Positions 1 through 9,679 are shown, counted from the stretch's first letter. The stretch is DNA of 64,000 bases from Paludibacter sp. (GCA_028692715.1 JAQUWU010000011.1:34854-98853); one strand, 5' to 3'. Made by a program: numbers and translations. The notes: generated by a model from the sequence alone, not told the origin.

Positions 1-1580
1 AATTCATGAATTGCTTTCAAAAGCTCCTCTACGTTTTCCTGACGGCTCATACTTTCAGGCGAACGATCAGTATAAGTATCGCTGATAACACCGGATGTTT
101 TGATAATACTTTTTGCTAAATCGTAGGCACTCTGTATGTTAATTTGTTCTGCAAAAACATCAATCATGCTACGGAATTGAGCCAATTTATTAGCCGTCCC
201 TGCATTTACCGCTAAATTGTATTTTAATATATCTGTGAGCACTTCCCATGCACTTACAGCGTGAAGTTGAGCACATTCAATCAGTTTATTTATCGTTGTT
301 TCGCCGATTCCTCTCGTAGGATAATTGATAATGCGTTTCAGTGCTTCCTCATCATTCGGATTGCAAACTAACCGACAATAAGCTATCACATCTTTAATTT
401 CCTTCCGTTGATAGAACGATAAACCTCCATAAATTCGATAAGGAATACTTTGTTTGCGTAAAGCTTCTTCCATCACACGCGATTGAGAATTGGTCCGATA
501 TAGGATGGCAATGTCCTGATATTGGTAATCGTTGACAGAATGTAAGTCGGAAATATTGTTTGCAACAATAAATCCTTCTTCGTAATCGGTAAAAACATTG
601 AGTATTTTTATCGGTTTTCCTGTTTCTTTTTCTGAAAAAACAGTTTTTCGAATTTGCTGGGAGTTTTTGTCTATTAGACTGTTGGCAGCATTTACAATGG
701 TTTGTGTGGAACGATAATTTTGTTCTAACTTAAATATCTGAGCATTTTTATAGGCATTTTTGAATGTCAGAATATTATCAATATTAGCTCCACGAAACGA
801 ATAAATGCTTTGTGCATCGTCGCCAACGACGCAAATTTTTTCGTGTTGTTCAGCAAGTTTTTTTACAATCAGGTACTGTGCAAAATTTGTGTCTTGATAT
901 TCATCTACCAAAACGAACCCAAACCGGTGCTGATATTTCTGAAGAATTTCGGGATGATTTCTGAATAAAACATTTGTCTGTAATAATAAATCATCAAAAT
1001 CCATGGCATCGGCTTGTTTGCAACGATGGGCGTAGATTTTATAAATATCTTTCAGCAATGGGATTCTTGAAGAAACATCCGCTTTGAGAATTTCGGTGTT
1101 TGCCAGATATGCATCGGGTGTTATTAGATTGTTTTTAGCATAAGAAATACGTGATTGAACAAATCCATGCTTGTACACCTTATCGTCGAGTTTCAATTCT
1201 TTTACAATGGATTTCACCAAACTCTTGGAATCTGCAGAATCATAAATTGTAAAGTTTTTTGAATAACCTATCAGTTCAGCTTCAGAACGTAAAATTCGGG
1301 AGAATATGGAGTGAAACGTTCCCATCCATAGATAACGCGCTGTTTTTTCACCTACCATTGAAGCAATGCGTTCTTTCATTTCTCGTGCAGCTTTATTAGT
1401 AAAAGTAAGCGCAAGAATTGAAGAAGGTTGCATACCCGTTTTTAGTAGGTACGCTATTTTATAGGTCAACACACGGGTTTTCCCTGATCCGGCACCAGCT
1501 ATTACCAACGAAGCTCCATCAGTATATTCCACGGCTTGTCGCTGATTATTATTTAGTTCATTTAAAAATGAAATTTCCAT
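1..1580 (-). CDS. uvrD: UvrD/PcrA-type ATP-dependent DNA helicase (C-terminus cut off by window edge)
   Basis: The frame is open from ATG at 1580 down to base 1, giving about 526 N-terminal residues of a superfamily 1A 3'-5' DNA helicase whose members are usually 700-800 residues. Visible motifs in order are Walker A GAGSGKT, LTFTNKAAREMKER (Ia), VDEYQDTN (II), GDDAQSIYSFRGA (III) and LEQNYRST (IV); the remaining motifs and C-terminal part lie outside the window. The family unwinds DNA in nucleotide excision and mismatch repair and removes proteins from forks, in the cytoplasm. The protein starts MEISFLNELNNNQ, as expected with the Q-motif close to the N-terminus. It is divergent from the acyltransferase at 1762. 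PcrA and Rep are close relatives and cannot be separated here. Confidence 0.93.
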   Translation of the reverse strand, partial: MEISFLNELNNNQRQAVEYTDGASLVIAGAGSGKTRVLTYKIAYLLKTGMQPSSILALTFTNKAAREMKERIASMVGEKTARYLWMGTFHSIFSRILRSEAELIGYSKNFTIYDSADSKSLVKSIVKELKLDDKVYKHGFVQSRISYAKNNLITPDAYLANTEILKADVSSRIPLLKDIYKIYAHRCKQADAMDFDDLLLQTNVLFRNHPEILQKYQHRFGFVLVDEYQDTNFAQYLIVKKLAEQHEKICVVGDDAQSIYSFRGANIDNILTFKNAYKNAQIFKLEQNYRSTQTIVNAANSLIDKNSQQIRKTVFSEKETGKPIKILNVFTDYEEGFIVANNISDLHSVNDYQYQDIAILYRTNSQSRVMEEALRKQSIPYRIYGGLSFYQRKEIKDVIAYCRLVCNPNDEEALKRIINYPTRGIGETTINKLIECAQLHAVSAWEVLTDILKYNLAVNAGTANKLAQFRSMIDVFAEQINIQSAYDLAKSIIKTSGVISDTYTDRSPESMSRQENVEELLKAIHE

Positions 1581-1703
1581 TTTTTATATTTATTCGGTAT
1601 TTGATGTTCAAAATTGATATCGAAACAACAACTTTTTAAAGCGTCTTATCGTTTTACAAAAATACAAATTTGATTTGGTTACAGCTAAAATAGTTTTCAA
1701 CAA

Positions 1704-1733
1704 TTGAATGTTAGCTAAAAAGCTGTAACTTTG
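1704..1733 (+). promoter_or_regulatory. Bacteroidetes-type promoter for the 1762 acyltransferase
   Basis: TAACTTTG at 1726-1733 matches the Bacteroidetes -7 consensus TAnnTTTG, with TTG of a -33 box at 1704-1706 (19-base gap). The gene start follows 28 bases downstream. Motif match only. Confidence 0.5.
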
Positions 1734-1761
1734 ACGAAAAAATAACCAAACACCTTATTTT

Positions 1762-2301
1762 ATGCAAAAATTTAGCACGTGGATACTGAAATTAGCTGGC
1801 TGGAAAGCTGTAATTGAAGTGGATGAACCCGCTAAAAGTGTCATCTGTATTGCACCACATACCAGCAATTGGGACTTTTTGATTGGTAAACTTTTCTATT
1901 GGTCGCTGAATAGGAAATCTGCATTTTTGATGAAGAAATCCTGGTTTTTCTTTCCACTGGGAACTTTATTTCGCAATATGGGCGGAATACCGATTGATCG
2001 TTCTAAACGAACTTCCGTTACTGATCAATTGGCTGCTGAATTTACGAAATACGATAAATTTCATATTGGAATTACTCCCGAAGGTACCCGAAGCCGCGTA
2101 AAGAAATGGAAAATGGGTTTTTATCATATTGCTGTAAAAGCACATGTGCCTATTCAACTAGCGTATATCGACTATTTAAATAAGGAAATGGGTATAAAAG
2201 AAGTATTTTACCCAACAGGTGACGAAAATGTAGATTTAGAAAAAATACAGGCATTTTATAAAAACTCACATCCAAAACATTCGGAAAGGTTTCATCTTTA
2301 G
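1762..2301 (+). CDS. PlsC-like 1-acylglycerol-3-phosphate acyltransferase family protein
   Basis: A 179-residue protein of the LPLAT/PlsC superfamily, which transfers acyl chains to lysophospholipids or related acceptors at the inner membrane. The catalytic HX4D motif is HTSNWD (H33, D38). The acceptor-binding block is TPEGTRSR around residues 105-112, with E107 and GTR conserved. It is shorter than housekeeping PlsC (about 240) and resembles the small acyltransferases common in Bacteroidetes, so the acceptor is not known. Its own promoter-like sequence lies upstream; the nitrilase-family gene follows 37 bases later on the same strand, probably in one transcript. Confidence 0.82.
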   Translation: MQKFSTWILKLAGWKAVIEVDEPAKSVICIAPHTSNWDFLIGKLFYWSLNRKSAFLMKKSWFFFPLGTLFRNMGGIPIDRSKRTSVTDQLAAEFTKYDKFHIGITPEGTRSRVKKWKMGFYHIAVKAHVPIQLAYIDYLNKEMGIKEVFYPTGDENVDLEKIQAFYKNSHPKHSERFHL

Positions 2302-2338
2302 TAATTAGTGGGTAGTTTGTGTAATAAGAAAAAAAAGT

Positions 2339-3109
2339 ATGAAAATTTCTCTCATTCAGGATGTAATATTCTGGGCAGACAAAAAAGCTAATTTCAGTAA
2401 AACAGAAGAACAACTCTCTCAGCTTTCTGGGAAAACAGATTTGGTTGTCTTGCCGGAAATGTTTACAACGGGATTTTGTATAGATCAACTCCATTTGGCT
2501 GAAACGATGGAGGGCGAAACTATAAAATTGCTGAAAGACTGGGCGATGAGATTTAAACTGGCAATTACTGGAAGTTTTATTGCATTAGAAAACGATAAAA
2601 TATTCAATCGTGCCTTTTTCGTTTTTCCAAACGGAGAAATTAAATCAGCAGACAAACGACATCTGTTTTCAATGGGCAATGAACAACGTTATTTCTCTCC
2701 CGGAGATACGAGACTGATTGTAAATTATAATGGTTTTAAAATTTGTGTGCTAGTTTGCTACGATCTACGATTTCCCGTTTGGTTAAGAAATGTAAACAAT
2801 GAATATGATGTTTTGATTTATGTCGCAAATTTTCCCGAAAGAAGAATGGCCGACTGGGATATTTTGTTGAAAGCAAGAGCTATTGAGAATCAAAGCTTTG
2901 TGTGTGGCGTAAATAGAGTAGGAACTGATGGGTTAGGAATTGATTATAACGGACATTCAACCGTACTCGATTTTAAAGCTATTCCATTACTTACTTTTCC
3001 TGAAAATAAAAGTTCTGTTCAAACCATCGAAATTTCAACTGAATCTCTGCAACGATATCGTGAAAAATTTTCTGTTTGGAAAGATGCAGATACATTTAGA
3101 ATTTTATAA
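2339..3109 (+). CDS. Nitrilase-superfamily amidase (omega-amidase/YafV-like)
   Basis: A 256-residue carbon-nitrogen hydrolase. The catalytic triad is visible: E40 in VLPEMFTTGF, K106 in SADKRHLFS and C140 in CYDLRFP. The length and the CYDLRFP sequence fit the omega-amidase branch (Nit2/YafV), which hydrolyses alpha-ketoglutaramate and alpha-ketosuccinamate in methionine salvage and glutamine transamination. This substrate is inferred from family resemblance, not shown. It is cytoplasmic with no signal peptide, and probably cotranscribed with the upstream acyltransferase. Confidence 0.85.
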   Translation: MKISLIQDVIFWADKKANFSKTEEQLSQLSGKTDLVVLPEMFTTGFCIDQLHLAETMEGETIKLLKDWAMRFKLAITGSFIALENDKIFNRAFFVFPNGEIKSADKRHLFSMGNEQRYFSPGDTRLIVNYNGFKICVLVCYDLRFPVWLRNVNNEYDVLIYVANFPERRMADWDILLKARAIENQSFVCGVNRVGTDGLGIDYNGHSTVLDFKAIPLLTFPENKSSVQTIEISTESLQRYREKFSVWKDADTFRIL

Positions 3110-3201
3110 AAAAATAATTGTCCGTTATATTATCCGTTCTTAATATACTATTGGATAACAGGGGCTTTGCTACTAAAACTTCACTTCATTTTATGGATTG
3201 A

Positions 3202-3240
3202 ACAAAAAACACATACCGGAGCATGTGTTTTTTGTTTTTG
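3202..3240. terminator. Bidirectional rho-independent terminator between nitrilase gene and ssb
   Basis: A 13-bp perfect stem (ACAAAAAACACAT at 3202-3214, ATGTGTTTTTTGT at 3223-3235) with an 8-base loop lies between two converging genes. A/T-rich arms give a U-tract in either direction. Confidence 0.75.
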
Positions 3241-3249
3241 TTTTTATAT

Positions 3250-3669
3250 TTAGAACGGAAGGTCATCTTCTGCATGAGGAGGAGCTTGAACATCTTCTGT
3301 TGGTGCAGTTACTGTACTTAATGGTTCAGTTGTTTCAGGTTTTTTTCCTAACATTTGAATTGTGTCAGCATAAATTTCGGTTGTGTATCTTTTAATGCCT
3401 TCTTTTTCCCATGAGCGGGTTTGTATTTTGCCTTCCACATACAATTGCATTCCTTTACGAATATACTTTTCGGCAACTTCGGCCAATCCTCTCCATACAA
3501 CAATGTTGTGCCATTCTGTACGATCAGGAATTTGAGTCCCGTTTTGTAGTGTGTAACCTTTTTCTGTAGTTGCAAGTGTAAAATTTGCAACAGCAACGTT
3601 TTTCTCTAAGTAGCGAACTTCTGGATCTTTACCTACATTTCCTACCAAAATTACTTTGTTTACTGACAT
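3250..3669 (-). CDS. ssb: Single-stranded DNA-binding protein
   Basis: A 139-residue SSB. The N-terminal OB fold begins MSVNKVILVGNVGKDPEVRY and includes the conserved TEWHNIVVW strand around residues 50-60. A short low-complexity linker leads to the acidic tip DDLPF, the typical protein-interaction tail. It coats single-stranded DNA and recruits repair and replication enzymes. Length and both termini are intact. The gene stands alone, convergent with the nitrilase gene across a shared terminator. Confidence 0.96.
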   Translation of the reverse strand: MSVNKVILVGNVGKDPEVRYLEKNVAVANFTLATTEKGYTLQNGTQIPDRTEWHNIVVWRGLAEVAEKYIRKGMQLYVEGKIQTRSWEKEGIKRYTTEIYADTIQMLGKKPETTEPLSTVTAPTEDVQAPPHAEDDLPF

Positions 3670-3832
3670 AATTCTTCTGATTTAAGGGTTATTATTGAGT
3701 TGTTAATTCCGACGTAAAAATAAAAGAAATATTTTACTTAACAAAATATTTTGGCTAAAAATATTAATTAAATTACATTTCCTTTAAATAAATATGTAAA
3801 ATAATGTTTGTAAACCCAAATTATATTTGACC

Positions 3833-4138
3833 TTATACGATGTAATCTACAGCGGCTCTCGATGTTTTCACCTTGCCAATAAATGCTGCTACTTGTTTAT
3901 GTAGTGGGTGTTCCTGATAAATATCAAGAGCATCAAAACTTTCAAATTCAGAATACAATACAATGTCGTAATCCGTTTTCGGAACATTCGGAATGTTTAT
4001 CCCAACTTCAATTTTCAATATTTCAGGTATGAAATTTTTAAGGTTTTCTAACTCAGATTTTATTCTCTCAGCAAGTTCGACGTTGGTTTTTCCATCGGCA
4101 CTTTCTACTAATTTGAAAAATACAATGTGTTTTATCAT
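3833..4138 (-). CDS. Dabb (stress-responsive A/B barrel) domain protein
   Basis: A 101-residue protein that starts MIKHIVFFKL, continues with a DYDIVLYSEFESFDAL segment and ends VAAFIGKVKTSRAAVDYIV. This is the pattern of a single dimeric alpha/beta-barrel (Dabb) domain. Such proteins are small, cytoplasmic and mostly uncharacterised; some relatives are enzymes on polyketides, others are stress-linked. No specific substrate can be given. It has no obvious operon partner. Confidence 0.8.
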   Translation of the reverse strand: MIKHIVFFKLVESADGKTNVELAERIKSELENLKNFIPEILKIEVGINIPNVPKTDYDIVLYSEFESFDALDIYQEHPLHKQVAAFIGKVKTSRAAVDYIV

Positions 4139-4203
4139 ATTGTTTTAGTAATAAATATTTTTTGATTTAATAAGAGGGACATCTCTCAATTTAGGAATTG
4201 AAA

Positions 4204-4593
4204 TTATTTACAAACAACCTTAAAGCTTTTATTGTTAATGCGGAGGAAATAAATGCCTTTACGTGCAGGAATAAAAAACCGACCCTGTGCTAAATCGCCA
4301 CTCAGCAGTAGCTGTCCTGTAAGGGCATATAACTTGATTTTATTTGTTCCACTCACATTACTTATGTAAATGCCTTCGGAAGTTGTAGTGAAAACAACAT
4401 TCTCGTTTTCTGTTGATTGTGCATTTGAAACAGCTGAACCATCCGGATCGTTTTTAATCCAGTTGTTCTGAGAACCTTCAACTTTAATCAGGATATTTTG
4501 ACCTCCGTTGTGTGAATCTGTTTTGTTTGAATTTTGAGCAAATACACCCAACACACACACAATCAATAAAAGTAGTGTAAGTTTTAGTTTCAT
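4204..4593 (-). CDS. Small exported protein with T9SS-like C-terminal sorting domain
   Basis: A 129-residue protein with a signal peptide (about residues 1-19, ending VFAQ). A short polar Asn/Ser-rich middle is followed by a C-terminal module (about 62-129) with IKLYALTGQLL, GIYFLRINNKSFKV and a lysine end. This is the look of a type A type IX secretion C-terminal domain. Almost no cargo sits between signal and sorting domain, so it may be a remnant of a larger secreted protein or a real mini-substrate. Function unknown. A gap of about 280 bases with no gene separates it from nadB. Confidence 0.65.
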   Translation of the reverse strand: MKLKLTLLLLIVCVLGVFAQNSNKTDSHNGGQNILIKVEGSQNNWIKNDPDGSAVSNAQSTENENVVFTTTSEGIYISNVSGTNKIKLYALTGQLLLSGDLAQGRFFIPARKGIYFLRINNKSFKVVCK

Positions 4594-4872
4594 TTGCTTG
4601 TAATTTAATAAGATATGATGTTTGTTGAATTGGTTTATTCCAGTTTCAAAGTTAATGTATTTATATGGAATATGGAATAGACTGTACTATAATTTAAAAT
4701 TTATTGAGTTGAAATTTATAAATTTAAGATTCATGTTCCGAGTCATTGTTGTTTGGTATAAATACGAATAAAAGTTTGCCGGACAATAATGATTCTGAAT
4801 AAATAATACAATTATTGTTCCAATTATGTTATGCGTTGAAAAATCACCAATCAATTGGTTAAATATTTAAAT

Positions 4873-6450
4873 TTATATATCTTTTCCCAATCGTTTTGGA
4901 TAGTCGGCCGTAAAATGTAAACCGCGACTTTCTTTGCGGGCTATCGCATGTTTTATAATAATGTAGGCTATGCTTATCACGTTTCTTAATTCACAAATTT
5001 CGCGCGAGACAACCGATTTGTTGAATAAATTCTCGGTCTCCCTGTACAAGATTTCCAAGCGACTCATGGCTCTTTTTAACCTTAGATTTGAACGGACAAT
5101 TCCTACATAAGTACTCATAATTTGCTCTACTTCTCGGAAACTTTGTGTAATTAATACCATTTCTTCAGGGAGTGAAGTTCCTTCATCATTCCAATCTGGT
5201 ATCGATTCGTTAAATTCTAATTTATCGATATGTTTTATAGCGTCTTTTACAGCCGCATCTGCATAAACGATTGCTTCTATTAGGGAATTTGATGCTAATC
5301 GATTTGCTCCATGAAGTCCTGTGCAAGAGCATTCGCCAGCTGCATATAATCTGTCAATAGAAGATTTTGCATTCATATCAACAACAATACCACCACACAA
5401 GTAATGTTGAGTAGGCGAAACTGGAATATAATCTTTTGTTATATCAATGCCGTATTCGAGACATTTTTTATAGATGTTCGGAAAATGTAACTTTGTTTCT
5501 TCCGGATCTTTATTTGTTACATCTAGATACACAAAATCATGCCCATGTGTTTTCATCTCATTATCGATAGCTCTGGCAACAATATCACGTGGTGCCAAGG
5601 AGCCACGCACATCGTATTTATGCATAAACTCTTTACCTTTCTTTGTGCGTAAAACGGCGCCATAGCCTCTTATTGCTTCTGTTATCAGAAATGAAGGACG
5701 ATCGCCCGGGTGATAGAGCGCAGTAGGATGAAACTGAACAAATTCCATGTCTTTTACTATTCCACGTGCTCTGTAAACCATAGCAATTCCGTCACCTGTT
5801 GCTACATCTGGATTTGTTGTGGTTGAATATACTCCTCCGATTCCTCCGGTAGCCATTAATGTGACTTTCGACAAAAAAGTATGAATGTTGTTTGTGTGCT
5901 GATCCAGTACGTATGCTCCGTAACATTCTACACCTTGTGTATGATGCGTTACATATTTGCCCAGATGATGTTGAGTCAGTATCTCTATGGCAAAATGATG
6001 TTCAAAAATTTCGATATTAGGTTCTTTTTCTAACCTTCGTATTAAACCTTGTTGAATTTCGAATCCGGTATTATCTTTATGGTGAAGAATTCTATGATCG
6101 GAATGACCACCTTCTCGATGAAGATCAAACTGTCCGTTTTCGTCTTTATCAAATTCAATTCCCCATTCTACCAGTTCCTTTATTTGAGATGGTGCTTCTG
6201 TTACAACTTTTTTTACAACCTCTTCGTTGCAGTGTCCATCTCCTGCAATTAATGTATCCTGAATATGTTTTTCAAAGCTGTCCTGCTCATTGGTTACTGA
6301 AGCAATTCCACCTTGTGCATACGAGGTGTTGGATTCTCCCAAGGTTGTTTTACATAATATAGCTACTTTGCCATATTTCGAAGCTTTAAGTGCAAAACTT
6401 ATTCCGGCAATACCACTTCCTATTACCAAAAAATCGAATCTACGAGTCAT
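4873..6450 (-). CDS. nadB: L-aspartate oxidase (quinolinate synthase B)
   Basis: A 525-residue flavoprotein that oxidises L-aspartate to iminoaspartate, the first step of de novo NAD synthesis, in the cytoplasm. The FAD dinucleotide-binding motif GSGIAGIS lies at residues 11-18. The conserved HREGGHSDHRILHHKDNTG block and the LAPRDIVARAID and GLHGANRLASNSL segments are all present. The length is normal for NadB and distinguishes it from the longer SdhA/FrdA relatives. nadA and nadC are not adjacent. An intergenic stretch of about 300 bases lies upstream. Confidence 0.94.
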   Translation of the reverse strand: MTRRFDFLVIGSGIAGISFALKASKYGKVAILCKTTLGESNTSYAQGGIASVTNEQDSFEKHIQDTLIAGDGHCNEEVVKKVVTEAPSQIKELVEWGIEFDKDENGQFDLHREGGHSDHRILHHKDNTGFEIQQGLIRRLEKEPNIEIFEHHFAIEILTQHHLGKYVTHHTQGVECYGAYVLDQHTNNIHTFLSKVTLMATGGIGGVYSTTTNPDVATGDGIAMVYRARGIVKDMEFVQFHPTALYHPGDRPSFLITEAIRGYGAVLRTKKGKEFMHKYDVRGSLAPRDIVARAIDNEMKTHGHDFVYLDVTNKDPEETKLHFPNIYKKCLEYGIDITKDYIPVSPTQHYLCGGIVVDMNAKSSIDRLYAAGECSCTGLHGANRLASNSLIEAIVYADAAVKDAIKHIDKLEFNESIPDWNDEGTSLPEEMVLITQSFREVEQIMSTYVGIVRSNLRLKRAMSRLEILYRETENLFNKSVVSREICELRNVISIAYIIIKHAIARKESRGLHFTADYPKRLGKDI

Positions 6451-6753
6451 TTTTTTTTAATTTTAATTCAAATAATACCAACTGTACATTTAAAAAGACC
6501 CAATCAATTTGAATGTCTACAGTTGTTAATTCCGATGTTTGTCGAGTATTTCGAAATTCCGAGTATCGGAACAAACAAATAGAACAATAAGACGAAATTG
6601 CCACTGCCTGCCACAGACGGAATCGGAATTGGGCTATATTGTTTGTACAATCGGTATAATTTAACCAATACTATTATGATATATAAACAATTTTAAGCTG
6701 TAATAAGTTGAAAAAATTTGAGCAGTATTATTAATTACTGCTCTTTATTTATG
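6451..6753. other. Intergenic region with a ~110-bp imperfect inverted repeat
   Basis: No gene is seen. AATTCCGAT near 6520 and its complement ATCGGAATT near 6618 frame about 110 bases that hold a second small palindrome (TTCCGAGTATCGGAA). This could be a decayed mobile element or a regulatory fold; nothing decides between them. Confidence 0.3.
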
Positions 6754-7878
6754 TTAAATATGTTTTATGTATACACGTCTTTTTTTATGATTCACATGTT
6801 CAAAACTTCCCCATTGGGAAGACATTTTGGTATTTGTTTCCAGTTCCGGATTACTTTCTGCAAACTTATAACCGTTTTTTGCACTGTTCGGCATTATATC
6901 GGCAAACATGACTGAATTCACCCCTTTATTCTGATAATCAGGATGAACAGCCATTAAGTACAAATCAACCACATCGTTTTTGTTTAATGCACTTAGCATA
7001 TAATACCAACCAAACGGAAAAATTTTCCCTTTTGCCTTTTGCAGTGCTTTTGTAAAACTTGGCATTGCTATGCCTAAAGCTACTACATCGTCTTTTTCAT
7101 CCACTACAATGGAAACAGTATCCAAGCGGAAAAAACTGAAATACAATTTTATATAGAATGCAATTTGTTTTTTGTTCAGTTTAGTAAAACCATATAAATC
7201 TTTGTAACAAAGATTAAGCAAATCAAAAATTTTGGCTGCATAGTTGTCAACAATCTGTTTTCTTGTTTTGCATTTTACCGATCTTAGGTTATATTTTTGT
7301 TTTACTACTTCAGCTATTCGGAAGTACTTTTCTGGAAAAACTTCCGGTACGGTAATTAGATATTCTTTCCAATCCATATCTTTTACAAATCCATAAGCTT
7401 CAATGTGTTCGGGGTAATAAGGATAGTTGTAAATTGTAGCTAAAGTGCCTAATTTATCGTAACCTTCAATTAATAGTCCTTCGGGGTCAAAATCGGTAAA
7501 GCCAAGTGGCCCGTGGATGGAAGTCATGTCTTTTGATTTTGCCCATGCAATAGCTGCATCAAACAAAGCTTTCGACACTTCCAAATCATCAATAAAATCA
7601 AGCCAACCAAATCGTGCATTTTTATCGTTCCAGGTTTCATTGGCAACCGGATTAATAATTCCGGCTATTCTGCCAACTATTTTATTGTTTTTATAAGCCA
7701 GAAGGTAGGTTGTTTCACAAAAATCAAGAGCCGGATTTTTACCTTTACTTAGGTTTAATAAATCGTCCATTAATAAAGGTGGTGCTGCAAATTCGCAATC
7801 TTTATAAAGATTTATTCCAAACCATATGAATTTTTTTAAATCTTTTTTCGAGTTTACTTCACGAATTGTTACCGACAT
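6754..7878 (-). CDS. GNAT-like N-acetyltransferase family protein
   Basis: A 374-residue protein beginning MSVTIREVNSKKDLKKFIWF. The C-terminal part reads LYLMAVHPDYQNKGVNSVMF, a GNAT-like acetyl-CoA-binding pattern (V-x-P-x-Y-Q-x-K-G) around residues 300-325. The N-terminal half contains YLLAYKNNKIVGRIAGI, which also looks like a GNAT strand pair, so a tandem fold is possible. Such proteins are widespread and uncharacterised in Bacteroidetes. The acceptor substrate is unknown. It stands between cstA and nadB on the same strand with a gap on each side. Confidence 0.65.
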   Translation of the reverse strand: MSVTIREVNSKKDLKKFIWFGINLYKDCEFAAPPLLMDDLLNLSKGKNPALDFCETTYLLAYKNNKIVGRIAGIINPVANETWNDKNARFGWLDFIDDLEVSKALFDAAIAWAKSKDMTSIHGPLGFTDFDPEGLLIEGYDKLGTLATIYNYPYYPEHIEAYGFVKDMDWKEYLITVPEVFPEKYFRIAEVVKQKYNLRSVKCKTRKQIVDNYAAKIFDLLNLCYKDLYGFTKLNKKQIAFYIKLYFSFFRLDTVSIVVDEKDDVVALGIAMPSFTKALQKAKGKIFPFGWYYMLSALNKNDVVDLYLMAVHPDYQNKGVNSVMFADIMPNSAKNGYKFAESNPELETNTKMSSQWGSFEHVNHKKRRVYIKHI

Positions 7879-7993
7879 AGTATGTATGTGTTAATTTGAC
7901 AATTGAAAAAATCGTGTAAAATAACGCAAAATAATTTCAATTCACAACTCTTTAGCCTTGTTTTTCAATAAACTGAAGATATGTGATAGATTT

Positions 7994-9430
7994 TCAGGTG
8001 TTTAATCCGCCTAATTTTCCGTTAATTTTGAACTGAAAAAGTATGAAAAGAGTTAAACTTATTGCAATCCCTATTGAATACGATGGGATGGCTGAAAAAT
8101 GAAAGCCTTCCGGTGCAATAAGTATATATGTTACACTCACAGCTGTCATAAATAAAGCAGGAATCAAACTTATCCAGTAAAATTTTTTCTTTTTAGCCAA
8201 ATAAACTGTTATTGCCCACAAAGTAAAAACTGCTAATGTTTGATTGCTCCAGGCAAAATATCTCCATAGAACTTCAAATTTCATTTGTAAAATGAGGAAT
8301 GTAATAACAAAAATGGGGATTGAAATTATCAATCTTTTTTTGATGGGCTTTTGATCGAAATGAAGAAAATCTGCCGCAATTAATCTGGCTGAACGTAAAG
8401 CTGTATCGCCTGAAGTTAAGGGAGCAGCAATTACTCCGAGTAAAGCAAGCATTCCTCCAAAATGTCCAAGCCATTGTTTTGAAATCAAATCGACAACTAC
8501 AGCGGGTTTGTTTGCCGTTGGTGCAAGTTCGCTTACAAAATGTTGTAGTCCTTCAATTGAACCAAAGAAACTTGCAGCAGCTGCCGCCCATATAAGTGCA
8601 ACAATTCCTTCAGCAACCATACTTCCATAAAAAACTCGTCTACCTAAATTTTCATTTTTTATACAACGTGCCATCAAAGGCGATTGAGTGGCATGAAACC
8701 CAGAAATGGCTCCACAGGCTATGGATACAAACATCATTGGGAATATTGGGAGTTTTTTCGGATGCATATTGGCAAATCCATCTGTAAATTCGGGTATGGG
8801 TGCTTTATTGATGACCATTGCCACAAGAATTCCAGCAGCCATAAATAAAAGTGCAAATCCAAAAACAGGATAGATTTTTCCAATCAGTTTATCAATGGGT
8901 AAAAGGGTTGCCATTATATAATAAGCAAATACAATGACTATCCACCATGTTACGGTTATCGAATCCGGTGTCATATTTGCTAATAAGCTTGCCGGACCCG
9001 AAACAAAAACGGCTCCTACTAAAATCATTAATATAAGCGAAAAGCCACGCATAAATTGCTTTACAGAATTTCCTAGTTCTTTGCCAACAAGCTCTGGAAG
9101 ACTTGCTCCATTGCTTCTAATTGACATCATACCGGAGAAATAATCGTGAACACCTCCCGCGAAAATAGTCCCGAAAACAATCCATATAAAAGCTGCCGGA
9201 CCAAACATAATGCCCATTATTGCGCCGAAAATGGGCCCTAATCCGGCAATGTTTAAAAACTGAATCAGAAAGACCCGCCAAGTGGCAAGCGGAACATAAT
9301 CCACGCCATCAGGATTTGCAATTGCAGGAGTTTTACGATTTTCTTCAACTCCGAAAATTTTCTCTGCAATTTTTCCATAAACAAAATAACCTGCAATCAG
9401 CAAAAATATTGAACTTATAAAACTTATCAT
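7994..9430 (-). CDS. CstA-family carbon starvation protein (peptide/pyruvate transporter-like)
   Basis: A 478-residue polytopic membrane protein with about a dozen hydrophobic segments. Family features are ATWRVFLIQFLNIAGLGPIF near residue 50, GGVHDYFSGMMSIR near 92-105 and SGFHATQSPLMARC near 245. CstA proteins carry peptides or pyruvate and are induced on carbon limitation. This is a shorter version than E. coli CstA (about 700), common in anaerobes. The substrate is inferred only. A 188-bp MITE-like element begins 36 bases upstream of its start, so the promoter may lie in or beyond that element. Confidence 0.87.
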   Translation of the reverse strand: MISFISSIFLLIAGYFVYGKIAEKIFGVEENRKTPAIANPDGVDYVPLATWRVFLIQFLNIAGLGPIFGAIMGIMFGPAAFIWIVFGTIFAGGVHDYFSGMMSIRSNGASLPELVGKELGNSVKQFMRGFSLILMILVGAVFVSGPASLLANMTPDSITVTWWIVIVFAYYIMATLLPIDKLIGKIYPVFGFALLFMAAGILVAMVINKAPIPEFTDGFANMHPKKLPIFPMMFVSIACGAISGFHATQSPLMARCIKNENLGRRVFYGSMVAEGIVALIWAAAAASFFGSIEGLQHFVSELAPTANKPAVVVDLISKQWLGHFGGMLALLGVIAAPLTSGDTALRSARLIAADFLHFDQKPIKKRLIISIPIFVITFLILQMKFEVLWRYFAWSNQTLAVFTLWAITVYLAKKKKFYWISLIPALFMTAVSVTYILIAPEGFHFSAIPSYSIGIAISLTLFILFQFKINGKLGGLNT

Positions 9431-9466
9431 GACCTATTAATTCTTAAATTTTATAGATTTTTTTTT

Positions 9467-9654
9467 GCTACTCAGCCCCCCAACCCTTCCCTCGTTTCTC
9501 ATGAGGTAAACACCTAAAGGGGAAGTTCTGGAGCGACATTCATCATTTATGCGCTTTAATTTGGCTGTTTTTTTTGTGAAAATTACATTTTTTTTACTTT
9601 CAATTTTCCCTAAAAACGTCAAATGAAGTACTTCTTGAAGTGCTGAGTAGTCAC
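9467..9654 (+). mobile_element. MITE-like element, copy 1 (~188 bp)
   Basis: About 90% identical by eye to the reverse complement of 40211-40401. The ends are GCTACTCAGC (9467-9476) and GCTGAGTAGTCAC (9642-9654), imperfect inverted repeats. It is flanked by T-runs (9459-9466 and 9655-9662) compatible with an 8-bp target duplication of T. It contains no transposase; the small ORF at 9437-9622 is not conserved. It sits between cstA and the GH18/deacetylase/GT2 gene. Confidence 0.75.
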
Positions 9655-9679
9655 TTTTTTTTCAATCTACAAATATAAT

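Noticed and set aside
2150-2494. 114-residue minus ORF across the plsC-like/nitrilase junction
   Set aside because: Overlaps two genes with catalytic motifs on the other strand and shows no domain.
9437-9622. 61-residue ORF in the MITE-like element
   Set aside because: It depends on bases that differ in the second copy (40211-40401), and its sequence has no coding character; it is part of the repeat.
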